Assembly: GCA_047967505.1 (NCBI GenBank)
Contig: CM106541.1
Direction: 5' to 3' (one strand)
Origin: Dipteris shenzhenensis
Taxonomy: Eukaryota > Polypodiophyta > Polypodiopsida > Gleicheniales
DNA length: 64,000 bases
Below are positions 44,652-57,000 of this stretch, in pieces (position 1 is the first letter of the stretch; each line of letters starts with the position of its first letter). A program made the translations under genes and the position numbers. The notes beneath the pieces are model-generated. The model made no database searches and was not told the DNA's origin. It worked only from the letters and a program-made list of their open reading frames with translations.

Positions 44652-45621
44652 TTTAAGGCATATATGTAGGGCATAAATGTGTAAGTTGAGTGCCATGTTA
44701 TGTCAAAAATCATACACTTTCAGGAAGCTTTATATCGTACTCTCCTTAGATGATTTTGGCCTAAACATTGCCCTCTTAATGAAGCTTTTGGATTGCACAT
44801 GCTTGCAGTTTCTTTTGCATTTCATGCCATAGACATTTGCAAAGTACTCCAATGCCTTGAACAATCACTTTTGGTATGCTCATGCTTTACAGTTTTTAAA
44901 GATTTCATGGCATAGAACATGAACTTAGTAGCATAATAAGGACACCTTTTCATAGGTAAAAATCATGCCTTTGTATGCTTTTGGACAGCGTGTTAACACG
45001 CAGTTCAAAAGCATGCAAAGGCATGCTTTTGGTCAATTAAATTGTCATTTTTTATTCATGATAGGGAACTCGATTTTCATGTCTTTCACACGCGGTCCAA
45101 AAGCATGCAAAGGCATGCTTTTGGTCAATAAAATTTTCATTTTTTATTCATGATAGGGAACTCGATTTTTATGTCTTTCATAGGCCAAAAGCATGCCTTT
45201 GCATGCTTTTGGACCGCATGTTAACACGTTGTCCAAAAGCATGCAAAGAGCATGCATTTGGCCTCTGAAAAGGTGTCCTTAGTATGCTACTAAGTTCATG
45301 TTTTGTGAACAGGTGTCCTATGAAAAGGTGTCCTTAGTATGCTACTAAGTTCATGTTCTATGCATTGAAGGCTTTAAAAAAATGTAAAGCATGAGCATGC
45401 CAAAAGCAATGGTTTAAGGCATTGGAGTACTTTGTAAATGTTTGTTGCATTGAATGCATAAGAAAGTGCAAGCATATCTAGTCCAAAAGCTTCATTAAGA
45501 GGGCAATGTTTAGGCCCAAAGTATCTAAGAGAGTATGATATAAACCTTCCTCAAAGTGCATACTTTTGGACTTAATATTGCAACCAGCTCACACATTTAT
45601 TCCCTACCTATATGCCTTAAA
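44652..45621. mobile_element. ~970-bp foldback element
   Basis: The outer arms (44652-44970 and about 45290-45621) are inverted copies: TTTAAGGCATATATGTAGGG at the left edge pairs with CCCTACCTATATGCCTTAAA at the right edge. Inner shared landmarks are GGCCTAAACATTGCCCTCTT, AAGTACTCCAATGCC and TTAGTAGCATA. The middle contains several smaller palindromes built on CCAAAAGCATGC and GCATGCTTTTGG. No coding frame. Copies of the inner palindrome continue to about 45740, just before the gypsy pol fragment. Confidence 0.8.
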
Positions 45622-45789
45622 ACGGTCATCTTCTGTTCATGATTGGGAACTTAGTTAGCATTGCTTTCATAGGCAAAAATCATGCTTTTACATGCTTTTG
45701 GACCACCGTCCCAAAGCATACAAAGGCATGGTTTTTGGCTGGTTATTACCCAAAAGCGCTCGCCTTGCTTGCTCTCGCCTAGCAGCTAT

Positions 45790-47006
45790 GGTTGCACCTA
45801 TGCTTGCTCATGCCATTTGGCCTCACCAATGCTCCTGCTACCTTTCAAAGATTTATGCAGATGGTGTTTGCTCCTTATTTGGGGGTTTTCTTGGAGGTGT
45901 TTTTAGATGATTTCTGTATATTCTTGGCACGTAAGGAGCACGTCATGAAGGTTAGGTTGGCCTTCCAAAGGGTCAATGATGCAAATGGCAGCCTCAACCC
46001 TGATAAATGCACCATTGGAGCCACTCAAGGGAGGTTACTGGGACATATTGTCTCATCTGAGGGCATCAAACCTGACCCCGAGAAGGTAGAAGCTATCCTC
46101 AAGCTCTCCCCACCAACAACCAAACGTCAGGTACACTCATTTCTCAATCTAGCAGGATACTATTGCCGCTTCATTGATCAATATGCTGCTTTGACATGAC
46201 CCATGACTATGCTATTAAAAGATGGAGTTGATCTCTCTTGGGATGAGGATTGTGATCATGGGTTTGTACAAATCAAGAGTGCTCTGGCTTCAGAACCCAT
46301 TCTATGCAATCCTGACTGGTTAAAGACTTTCTATGTCAATCCTGAGTTTGGTGAGCACACTCTGGCGGGTATTCTTCTCCAGCAAGGGGAGGATCGGTTC
46401 ATGTATCCTGTTCGATTCGCTTCTCGGCAATTGCTCGAAACTGAACGACGCTACTCTGAGGCTGACAAGTATGCTTTGTCTTTGGTGTCCTGCGTTGAGA
46501 AATTTAAGCAATGTTATGTGGTTGGAAAGTCCATCATAATCTGTAGCAATGGTCTTGCAAAGCAGGTTCTTCAATCACCAAATCCCATGGGCCGGTTGGC
46601 CAAATGGTTAACAATTTTACAAGAATATAATTTTTCTTTCAAAATTGTAAAAGGGGGCTGTTCCAACTTGAAGAATGCTTTGATTGATTTAGAGGAGTGC
46701 CTCGATGTAACCCTTGTAGTAGCCATAGAAGTTGGGGATCCATGGTATGATAGTAGGCGCTACACTCTCTTTGATGGGGTGTTACACCGTCAAGGCCTGG
46801 ATGGGGTACTAAGACGGGACATTGATGCAAATGAAGTACCTAATGTATTGAAGCATTATCATGATGGATTTTGTGGAGGCCACTATGCCATTGACTATAC
46901 AGCTAAGAAGATTTTACATGCTGGGTACTATTGGCCGACCTTGTTCAAGGATGTCACTATGTATTGCAAAACTTGTGAAACTTCCTTTCTCGACAATGAA
47001 AACTGA
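45790..47006 (+). pseudogene. Ty3/gypsy pol fragment: RT end, RNase H, integrase zinc finger
   Basis: RT begins mid-domain with LMPFGLTNAPATFQRFM and the catalytic box VFLDDFCIF, both Asp kept, then LNPDKC, LLGHIVSSEGIKPDPEKV and FLNLAGYYCRFI. A stop at 46197-46199 precedes the RNase H part (46203 on: FASRQLLETERRYSEADKYAL, AKWLTILQEYNFSFKIVKG). The usual first Asp of RNase H (T/Y-DAS) appears as FYVNPEF, so it is altered. The integrase H2C2 finger follows (KHYHDGFCGGHYAIDYTAKKI, MYCKTC). The homology ends at 47006; the integrase core is missing. The 5' end is lost near the foldback element. Confidence 0.9.
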
Positions 47007-47029
47007 GTTTCTCCGATTGTCTCATCTAT

Positions 47030-47460
47030 CTCGGAAATCCCCATGGTTTCTTCCATCTGTCTCTTTTTGACAGACTTGATTTTGAACTTTGGTGATGCTC
47101 TCCATGTTTTGTTTGCATTCGGAAAACCAAATTTGGCTTCAGCGATGAACAATGTCGGTCACAAAGTTGAGCTTCTAGCCGCGTGTGTTGCATTTTGTTG
47201 ATGGTGGAATGATGAACGTTGGTCTTTGTGAGTTTTGACACATCCATTCTTTCAATCCAATCGATTTTTTCACATTCGGTGTATTGCTACACATAGCTCT
47301 TTTGGCGATGTCATTCAATGAGAGCAGACGAGATCCTTGTGCTGGAACCTTTTGATCCTCTATTGAATATTCAATCAAATGGTTGTAGAAGCTCATTGCA
47401 TGTAAGCACGGCATGTATGCTCCAAATTGGAAGCTATTTTGCAAGAAGTGTCACAATTTA
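47030..47460 (-). pseudogene. unidentified coding-like relic
   Basis: Three minus-strand frames of 73-89 codons overlap the end of the gypsy fragment and continue to 47444. The clearest part reads HAMSFYNHLIEYSIEDQKVP, GSRLLSLNDIAKRAMCSN and KKSIGLKEWM. The composition looks protein-like, but no family is recognised and frames shift twice. Confidence 0.25.
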
Positions 47461-48627
47461 CAAGACTGGTAGCAATCGATAGAGTAGGCTACTGGCAAAG
47501 CGACCCCAATGTATCTTAGACACTAAGCACCACCGCTAGCGATCTCGAAGCAATCATCAACGAGTTGCAGCTCTGTCAGCGAGTAGAGGAGCTTTTTCCT
47601 TCCCACAAGCATTGTAATGTGGTGCCTTGTGGGATGCTACAGGTGGAAGGTAAAGACCAAAAGCTTCAAGCTCGTTGAATGAAACCTCAACTAAATTTTT
47701 GGTTCTCATAAATAGTAGTTTTCTATGCCTGGAGCTCCTTTCGTTATTTACTCATATTTACCACCGCTTCTTTAAGAATACTTGGGAGCAAAAACGGATC
47801 GATTCCAATTTCTGTGTGTTTGTGATGCTACATTTTTTGCAAAGCAATCCATTGATTCTTTCAACAATTTATTAGGTATGTTGTCCGTCAATTAGTCACG
47901 CTCACATTTCCAACCAATTTGGCAAGATTTTCATCGATTTTCTCATATAAAGTCTAATTTTTGGAAAAATAATTCATTAATCTCTTGGTTCTTTGATCAT
48001 TTAAGCTTGAACCTACCGCTTGATAAAGAAGTCCATCTAGTTGTGTAGAAATGGACCGCTCCCTTCAAGGTTTAATAGTTTTGCCATTCTTTTGTTTTAA
48101 CTATTGTGCAGCCCGTGGCAAGCCACAAGGCACATCTACCTGAAGAAGGGTGCTTTGCCACAAAAAGAAGGTCGAAGCCTCTCTCTCTCTCCATTGCCAG
48201 GATGAAGTACATGGATCCTTCCATGTAGCAAATCTATGTACTATTGCTCTCTTTTGGTCGTAGAGAGTGTCTTGATGTCCCAAGACCACACCCATAGAAG
48301 ACCTTATTTTCTCCGAATATCGTAATCAATGTAGTATGTTCCCGTTGTGCACCCGGTTGTCGCAGTAGATTTTTGCCCATCACAATAGACTCTACTTCGC
48401 TTTTGACGTCGCAAATGTAATTCGCCCTCCAATACAAGACTCTAGACATTGCCACAAATTCATCCTCTACAAATCCTATATGCTTCCCACAAATTCCAAA
48501 AGCTTTGATGAATCTACACTCATCTTCTCACCTAAAAGGTTATGTTCATCGCTACAAAGTATTGAGTAGCAATCCCCACCCATACACTCATATATGTTTA
48601 ATTCACTGCACCTATTGTGTTGTTCTA

Positions 48628-49153
48628 GATAATCAGATTTGTGATCATCGGCACAGTCTAATACCATCCACCCTGTCTTCATCGCCACTTATACATGGTG
48701 TTCTTCTAGCCAGTTCTTCCTTGATGGAATGCTGGTACAAATGGGAGAAGACAATGATGGTGTAAAAAGTGAGGTAGTTTAGTCCCTATGCTAGCCATGA
48801 AACTTGTTGGTTGGATCCAATTTATGACCGAGTTTTTGCAAGACAGTCAATGGTATGCTTCAAACCAGTTGTTGCCGGATGGTTGACAAGTTTAGATAAT
48901 CAGAGTTGATGCCCATCCTTCACAGTCAAATACCATCCACCCTCTCTTCATTGCCACCAATACATGGTGTTCTTCAACCAGTTCTTCGCTTATGGAATGT
49001 TGGTACAAACAGGAGGAATGGGCTCAAAAGTGAGGCAGTTTAGTCCCTATGCCAGCCATGGAACTTGTCGACTGGGTCCAATTTATGACCAAGTTTTTGC
49101 AAGACAGTCGATGGTATGCATCAAACAAGTTGTTGCCGTATGGTCGACCAATT
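48628..49153. repeat. ~269-bp tandem duplication
   Basis: CACAGTC-AATACCATCCACCC occurs at 48652 and 48921, and the unit continues through GTGGTACAAA, GTTTAGTCCCTATGC and CAAGTTTTTGCAAGACAGTC in both. About 85% similar by eye. No gene is evident. Confidence 0.75.
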
Positions 49154-49199
49154 GTTGTGGGCGGTTACATCATCTTCAATTACGAATTCCCTCCTTTTA

Positions 49200-51850
49200 A
49201 TCGATAGATGATGAGGAAATTGACAATTATTCTCCATCTTTTCATCTCCTACCAAATGAAATCAAACAAGGATTTGATCATTTACAACTGCCTTTGGTTC
49301 AAGCTTTCCCCACCATCTCTAGTGAGCCTCGCAGTTATCCATTCATAGGGTCTTTGCTAATGATGCCTCTCACAAGGCCTACACCAACCCATAGTTTTTT
49401 GTGTGCATAGTTGTTCGTATGCATAAGTGCTCAAGTTTATTGCTTCTTGTACCCAATGTTGTCTTTTCCAAACGCCTCTCAAACAAATCACTCTCATGTC
49501 TAAGAACCCCTTTGGGGAATAGAGTAGAGTGATGGGCAATAGATTTGTATAAAATGTGAGTGAATTCGAGTGCAATATCACTTATGTAAGAGTAAGATAC
49601 CAAAGCAGAGTTTAGAGGTTTGCAAAGCAACTATACACGTCGAGTAGGGAAGAGTAAAATGTTGCAACCTTGTAGATTGCATTGAAATCCTCAGAGGATT
49701 TACCAATGGCCTTTATTGCATCAAAAAATCCAATTGACTAAAACTCTTCAATCGTCCTACTGTCAATAACTAAAAAATGCTCGTCAATAGATCAGATATA
49801 TTTTGAGTTATGCCTTCTTCTCTATGGAGGGCGCTATGGTGGTTGTAGGGAATCACTGAAGAATAATGCACTGCCATGTTTTGTGTATGAATGTAGCAAG
49901 AGCATGCACAACTCCAGCTTGAAGCTTCCATTCTTTGTTCTATTCTTATATGTGCATTAGGTGATGATGCTCAACGTCTTGTGGGTGAAGAACTGTAAGA
50001 CAAATCTATCCCAACTATATTGCCTGCATCTCCAATCACCAAAAGAAGTAGATCTCATGCTAAGGTGAGAAGATGGGACTCTATCTTAATTATGTGCATA
50101 CATTCTTACATAATCGCTCCTTGGAATGTTGAAAACCATAAATTTTCATTTGACATCGAGAATTTCCTAGTAACTGAAAGACAAGACTCCAACAACAATG
50201 AAATTGATGCCAAATTTAGGCACTACCTGCATTTCTCTGTTGTTGTACAATAATCTAGCAGGGTATGTGAGTAGGGAGCTGCAACTCATCAGTCACAACT
50301 CCACCACAAATTGTGCAATGTAGCTCCTGTACTACGAAGACAAATTTTTTGTGCCATGTGGTGTGCAATTTTGTATCTATTGTGTGTCAAGGAATTGAAG
50401 CTTAGGCTAGTTACATTGGATTGCCTATTGGGAAGCATGATGTGGATAGTCATCATCCTGAATATATAACAGTGAACAACCAACAAAGTAGTAGGGAAAA
50501 GAATATATGTTGGTATGCATGGAGGTAGTGAACATAAGGTTTGCAAAGAGACAGATGTGCATGATGCTAATTGGGTAATTCAAAGAAATATGCCTAAAGT
50601 GTAGTCACACACTTTGGATACTTGGTAGATGTGTGTAGACAGTGTGGAGCTCTAATTTATTAGTTGGGCAGGAGGTCCATAGAAGGAGTACCAGCTCCAT
50701 ACTTCAAGGGTAGAAGCCAACATCCCAATGGCATCATAGAACAGATAGTTTGGTTTTATTATAAAATAGTTACCCACACATGGAATGTTGATCGCTCTAT
50801 TTAAGGATTTCTAAGCCTATTGCTCTTGTGGAGTGCAGAAGATTGCTAAGGGTACCTCTATGACAATGCAAGACAGAGTTGAATTGATGAAGCTAGATTT
50901 TTCCTTGAGGATGGTATAGGTAGTTCCACCATTGGACAACCTTCAGTCTTGCATCATGAAGTCATGCTCGAGCAGGGATTCATGATGGAAAGGAGGTGAA
51001 GTAGTGATTGAAATTGAGTAGAGAGTTCAGAGATAGGATTAAGAGAGTGATGGCAACAAATGTAGAGATTATGAAAGAGGATATATTGTTGTTTGATTTC
51101 ATTTATTATATCTAGATGCTTCAATATAGTTTCTTCTTAATGGCAGGTAAAGACCGAGGATGGTTCATATTTTCCATTTATGAACTCTTGGGTTCCATTT
51201 CAAGGGGCTTAAGTTATTAGTCACAATTGCCTAGGCTCCACCTTGCACATGCCCTAACTTTATTGAACATGAAATAAATAGGACAACTTATATTCCATCT
51301 AAAAATATAAATGTCTGAAAGATAATTGGAGAGATTTGAGGTATTGCCTTGGGTTGTTGATGTATAGTCTAAAACCATGTTGGAAGACAAGTGTTTTTGG
51401 ACAGAGCTTGAGAGGCTTTACTATGTCCAAACAATATAAGTGAGAGTTTTCATATGCAAGAATGAAAGAATGATTTTGGTATTTGACTACTCAAATGGTT
51501 AGCATTGTAGGTTGTCATCTATTTTTGCATATAAATTAATAGCATGTTCATTAAAAGTTTTCTGTGGGTTGGCAATTTGGCCTCTTCCTTGGCTTATGGT
51601 AATTATATTTTTAAGACTAGCTAAATACTTTGTGTTCTCTATTTCAAATTGTAATTGACTAGCTCGGGTTTTCTATGGCTCGCTTTTGTTGCTTGGCTCA
51701 CTTTCCATGGCTCGCTTTTTGGTAATCCTCAATTATAGCTATATTGACAGAGATCACATTTTATTTGAATTTTGTAATTTCAGCATATAATCACACATTT
51801 TATTTTTAGAAAATTAAACCACATAGCAATTTTATTTTGGCACATATCTT
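49200..51850. other. non-coding stretch
   Basis: Only short, family-less open frames occur (for example near 50020 and 50290). I see no domain, LTR or tandem structure in 49.2-51.8 kb. Confidence 0.4.
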
Positions 51851-51859
51851 GCATTCAAC

Positions 51860-52220
51860 ATATAGCACTTTGCATTTTGCACATCCTGCTTTGCTTTTAG
51901 CACATAACTACACATTTGGGTGGAAGGAGAGCTGGCACACTTCCTCTCCAAAAATTATAAAACCAAGAAACGTGCTCTTTCTTGGGTTCATTTCAATTTG
52001 GATTTAGCACAAAGTAGTTTGAAATTTGCACATAGCAATTTGAAATAGCACTTTACATTTGGCTTATAGTGCTTTGCATTTAGCACATAACCATACAATT
52101 GTGTAGGGAGGGAAATTTGGTACACTTTCTCTCCAAAAATTACAAGACAAAAGAACATGCCCTTCCCCTACCATTCCTTGGTTCATATCGATTGGCATTT
52201 AGCACATAACAATTTGCATA
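51860..52220. repeat. ~190-bp tandem duplication
   Basis: TTTAGCACATAAC, CACTTTCTCTCCAAAAATTA and TTGGTTCAT occur in the same order twice (about 51892-52000 and 52080-52185), with interspersed GCACATAGCAATTTG motifs. Confidence 0.65.
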
Positions 52221-52229
52221 TAGCACATA

Positions 52230-54200
52230 GAAATTTACATCATATAACATAGAGCAATGTGAATAGGGAACTTATTTTCACCTTTGATGAGAGAGAGAGA
52301 GAGAATGCAAAACTTTTTATGTGATAGGATTACACAAGATTATTAACTACTTGCTAAGAAAGACAATCTTATTAAATAGAGGGTGGAAGTTCTGAGAGCT
52401 TTAAGTAAACTTAAGTGTTTATATTTAACCTTAAGAGTGCACATGAACATTTACGAGGAGGACATGAATAGGAAGAAGATGTCAACATGCATAATAGTAG
52501 GATGGAACATTCAAAGAATTAAAAAAGTTAGGTCCTAACCATCATTCATCTCAATGGCTCAATATTGGAGACAAACCTTAAGAAACTTGTGAGAAAGTAA
52601 TTGCATGACATCCAACTGGTCCAAAAAAATGCCACTCTATGACCCCATCTAGAACACAACGGTTGGTCAGTCACCTTACAGGAAGTGCAGGGAGGATTCT
52701 TTCGATAGATGCAGCCTTACCTCATGATTGAAATGTGACCCCATCTAGATGTATGTCTTGCAACCTCATTCTCTTAAAGAAATAAAGCACACGTTCACTT
52801 TCTCCCTAGCATGCGTATCTTGCAGTTAATGCATTCCAACATCTAGCATCCCCTATCGGCAATGCATCAAACATGAGATGGGCATCATGCATGCTCCTTC
52901 ATTTAGCATACCTGTTAAAAAATCTCATGGTGAAAATTGCAATATAATTTCTTTTTAGAAAATACTCTACCCATCTCGTAGAATTGTCTCTATATGAAGT
53001 TGAAACCACAACAAAGGATAATCCATTTAGTTGTTTTTGCATTTTTTCAAAAGGTAAAAGTCATCCTCCCTATCTTCTTGGATCATGGCAATCCATGTTT
53101 CTCTCTTTCATTAAAAACTCCCCAAATAGTAACATTTGTTTGTCTTCCTTCGAGGCACTTTCGCTCCTTTTGATTCACCTACATTTAAGGTGTAGCTCCC
53201 TTTTGATTCCCATAAGAACTCTTATTAGTAGGCATGGAAAAGACAAGATCTTTAATGGAATTGGCCATTGTAGAGATCCTCCAAGCTTAAGAGAAGATGA
53301 AGAAGTGTTGGATGTTGTTATAGGAAATGAGAGGCAAATGGAAGAGTCAAATTTCTCAATGCTACCATACTACAGATAGTGATGAAGGGAGATATGGAGA
53401 CTATGTCCACCATTGCCCTTCCTCCTTCCATGCTTTTCAAAGTATTCAACAAAGGTGGAATGCTATAGGCTACCCCACAACACCACTGTTATGGTAAATG
53501 CATGAACTATAGGAGGAGACATCAACCAGTGGGGGCCAGTGGGAAACCCTTTTCTATTCATGCTTAAGAGATTCCTTGATCCCCATGGCTAAGCCAAAGA
53601 TGTAGTTCATTCCAAGAAAATCTACAAACTCCTAGCATTTGGCACCGGGATATCCTGCCCAAGAATTCACATGGGCATTGTAATGGAAAACCTAGTGCAC
53701 AACTTTGATTGGGAGCATGCCTCATCTCCTCTTCCTTCTACATGGAAGAAACACTCAAATTCATTGCCTCTCTTGCTCATTGCCTCCTTGCACCCTCTTT
53801 CTCAACATTAAACATGATCATGTTCAACGTACGGCTGCCAAGACACTGAATTATGAATTAAATTTTGAAATTAACACACAAAATGGATGCAGAAACTCAC
53901 ATACAGTAGGCTTTCAAAGCCTCACTCTACTCTAGGAAAGATGCTCATGTTCACAACCTATGGCTACAACTCGAGAGGCCAAGCAAAGCAAAGTAGAGTA
54001 GCTAGAAGAAAATTGTGTACATGCTTGTGTGCACATGGGTGTATTATTGAAAATAGCTCCATCATGAGAGCTTTTCCTTGAAGAAGGGTATCTTCTCTCA
54101 CACACCTTACAAATTCCAAGCAAACTAATTTACACTTGCACAACTCCAAACTTGCAACACATCCTCATGTAAAAATAAAAAAAAGAATGCACAAAATCAT
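52230..54200. other. no recognised gene downstream of nitrite reductase
   Basis: A 131-codon open frame at 52984-53379 (plus) has no recognisable domain and I do not support it as a gene. The last ~100 bp before 54211 will include the nitrite reductase 3' UTR on the minus strand. Confidence 0.35.
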
Positions 54201-54210
54201 GAACTATAGA

Positions 54211-56702
54211 TCAATTCGTGGTGGTGGTAGATGAGGGAGAGACAGGTGGGAGAACCTCCTTCTTCTTAGCCCCAAAGTGTTGGATAAGGAGGCCTTGCAC
54301 CACTTGCACCACATCACTACAAGGCACCCCGGAGCAAACCAAGTTGCCTAGATGAGAATTTGACCCCACTTCACCCCCAAGAAAGATGTCCACACCCTCC
54401 ACACCCTTAATCTTGCACCCCATGAAACCAATGTCTGCCACTTGTACTTGCCCGCATGAATTGGGGCAACCTGTCCAGTGCATCCTTACAAGTCTCGGTA
54501 CCTCCATTGTTCTTTGGAGCTCCTCTATTACTTGCCTAGCCCTAGCTTTGGTCTCAATGATTGCCATGCCACAGAATTGGCTGCCCGTGCATGCCACTAG
54601 CCCACTCATCAAAGTGGATGGGAAGGGTGTTAATTTCTTGAGCAACTTCTCTTGTAATAGTGCCTCAATCGTGCTTGTGGGCACATTCGGTAGGATGATG
54701 TTCTGCTCCACCGTTAGCCGTAGCTCCCCATTGCCATATCGCTCTGCTAGCGTAGCCAACTCATAAAGATCAGACGCCTGCAATCGCCCAACAGGGACAT
54801 GGAGGCCCACAAAGTTGAGATCCTCTTGTTTTTGTGGATTCACACCAAAGTACTCCCTCCGCTTCCATGTCACATCTATCATGTCCTTGGGAGCTGCCCT
54901 CTCGAGCTTCCCATGTAACATCCTCTTCTCAACTTGAGTTCGAAACTCTTCTATTCCCTACACCGAGGAAAAGGGATTAGAATTCCAATGTGCTTTTCCT
55001 ATGATAAGCCTATTATATTTCCAAGGGGAAAACGAAAAAACATATTAAAACAAGCAAAATAAAAGGTGAGCATATGCTAAATATGTTATAAGCTCTAAGC
55101 CAGCATATGCAAGATATATTATAAGCTCTTAGTAGCAGAAGCAAAATAAAAGGTCAGCATATGCTAAATATATTATAAGCTGTGCTTACCAACTCGTCAA
55201 TTAGCCACATCATTCGGGTCTTCTGTCTATTTCCTCTTGTACCCAAGTCCCGATATGTCTCGAGTATGGCTTTGCACACTGGCACGACATCCTCACTTGA
55301 GACCCAGGCGTCTAACGGAATGGCGTCCGCAACCCTCTTCGGACTGAAAAAGCCGCCCACTAGCAAATTGAAGCCGAACTGCCCATCCTTCATGGCTGGC
55401 AAGTACGCGAGATCGTTGATGTGGGGATGCTCGAACAGGTCATGCGTGCCCACGACGCATACGTTCCACTTCCGCGGTCTGAGGAGAGAATCGTGGTGGC
55501 AAATAAGTAGGATCTCCATATATCTCTCTGCTTTAAAACAATCATACCAAATCAAGTAATCTTACAGATTGGTTATGGAGATGTTGCCTCTTCCACTGTT
55601 TACGATGAAATCGTTGAGAGCATCGTTATAAGGTCGTGTGTCGACAATTTCGTGAGGATCGATGCCTGCCAACGGATTGCCCACTGCATTTCGGACGTTG
55701 TCCATCCCACTCTGCAAGCTGCACAACCCCACTCCCTTCAGACCTTCCAGTATGTCTGGCACATCCGCAATCACAACCCCTCGAATTTGCCAGTTCTGTC
55801 GAGTCGTCACGTCGGCGCAGCCCTCCGAGCCATATCTCTCGATGACGCTCGCTAAATATCGAGTCTGTTCGCTTGTCGTTACGCCGTTGGGTAGCTTCAA
55901 CCGCATCATGAACCTCCCATCTGCCACAAGAACTCCATACATCAAGATTTGCCAGGACTCCAAATTGAACAGAGATAAGTTTTGTAGTTTTTACCAGCTG
56001 AGAAAGATCTCCGTAGCTTACACTGATGTTTTCGACGGTGAAAGAGACCCAGCCATTTGAGTCGAGAATCAATGTCGTCCTTCCCTTCTTTGGAGCTGTC
56101 TATCTCTTCCATGGATTTCATTGCAAGAGTTTTTATCTCATCTTCGATATATAGTTTCATGGGATCCTTCTCCAACTTTAACTGGAAGCACGACGTCACA
56201 ACACACAGGGATCAAGGCGCTGCCCAAAAACCCAATATCTGAGCATAAAAAGCAAACAAGAAGCACCCAGTGCTGCTGTACCGAAGTTATGCAAGGAGAA
56301 CTGCATCCACCAAGCCTATGGAAATCACAGATTCTGATTGGGGCATCACAAACAATCCGTGAATCCAAAACTACCAAATGTACGCACCTTCTCCGTAGGA
56401 TTTATCCCAACCCGACTATCAGGCTTCAAGACCCAGTAACCATCCTGCTCTTCGACGCGGGGAGTGAGGCGGTCGCGGCTGAGGTCTACGGACGCTCCGG
56501 GAGAGGCAGGCTCCGCGAAAGCGTGAAACGGGGAAGGGCTGCGAGCAGGAGCATTTCGGAGGGAGGGAGATGCTGTGAAGGCGAAGCCAGCAGAAGAAAT
56601 AGCAGGGTTGGGATAAGCGTAGAGGAAGGAGGGCTTGGTTGACGAAAGGGAGTCGAGTTGGGCAAGAGGGGGAAGGGGGAGGCGGAGGAGAGGGGGCGCC
56701 AT
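54211..56702 (-). CDS. NIR: ferredoxin-nitrite reductase, plastid precursor (five coding exons)
   Basis: Nitrite reductase reduces nitrite to ammonium with six electrons from ferredoxin in the plastid stroma. Coding exons on the minus strand are 56702-56388, 56181-56022, 55920-55566, 55478-55190 and 54957-54211 (315, 160, 355, 289 and 747 nt), totalling 621 codons plus a TGA stop. All introns are GT-AG and the phases agree. Residues 1 to about 75 are Ser/Ala/Pro-rich, as in a chloroplast transit peptide. Two ferredoxin-like half-domains (FMMRLKLPNGVTT; FVGLHVPVGRLQ) alternate with two sirohaem/Fe-S domains (NVCVVGTHDLFEHPHINDLA; MSGLVACTGSQFCG). The 4Fe-4S/sirohaem ligands are C496, C502, C537 and C541 in CTGSQFC and CPNSC. 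Length fits the plant family (about 580-600) with a long N-terminus. No stop or frameshift is seen. Confidence 0.97.
54958..55189 (-). other. nitrite reductase intron 4 with a minisatellite
   Basis: The 232-bp intron starts GTAAGC and ends TGTAG. Within it (about 55066-55182) a unit of the form AGCATATGC-A-ATAT-TTATAAGCT occurs three times at about 47-65 bp spacing. Introns 1-3 are 206, 101 and 87 bp and lack such repeats. Confidence 0.85.
56388..56702 (-). other. nitrite reductase exon 1: transit peptide and mature start
   Basis: The ATG at 56702 opens 105 codons: a region rich in Ser, Ala, Pro and Leu with few acidic residues, then RVEEQDGYWVLK (residues about 82-93), the first conserved part of mature plant nitrite reductase. 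The exon ends in NPTEK at a GTGCGT donor. The only other upstream ATG nearby (56783 region) is in another frame. Confidence 0.85.
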
Positions 56703-57000
56703 AGCTGAGCTCGCATGGTGTGGGCGATCTTGCGGTAAAATGGACTCACTTGTTGACGGCCTTCCGATCCCCCAAAGGCCGCAATCAGGCGGCTCGCTGC
56801 GTCTTCATCCTGCAAAGGTCACGCAAATTACTTTACATAAACACACACTTTTTGTCCCCTCAAGAGGGCATTCCCACGGAAGGGAATTGTACCCACTAAT
56901 AATAGGAATTTGGAGACGTTTTCGTCTTGCTAACCGGCTGTAAGGCGAGTTTCACACCCATCCCCCCAAAAATGGGCGGATTGGGTGACGCGCCTACAAC
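56703..57000 (-). promoter_or_regulatory. nitrite reductase 5' flank
   Basis: The ~300 bp upstream of the start codon should hold the 5' UTR and core promoter. I see no strong TATA box. A sequence TGACCTTTGCAG-GATGAAGAC (minus strand, 56821-56802) resembles the two half-sites of the plant nitrate-responsive element (GACYCTT, N10, AAG), but with the spacing short and one mismatch, so it is only a candidate. Confidence 0.3.

Noticed and set aside
52984-53379. 131-codon open frame (plus)
   Set aside because: No recognised domain, no coding-like partner exons, and composition like the surrounding non-coding DNA.
56486-56815. Alternative start for nitrite reductase in another frame (109 codons)
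   Set aside because: The frame overlaps exon 1 out of phase and does not lead into conserved nitrite reductase text.
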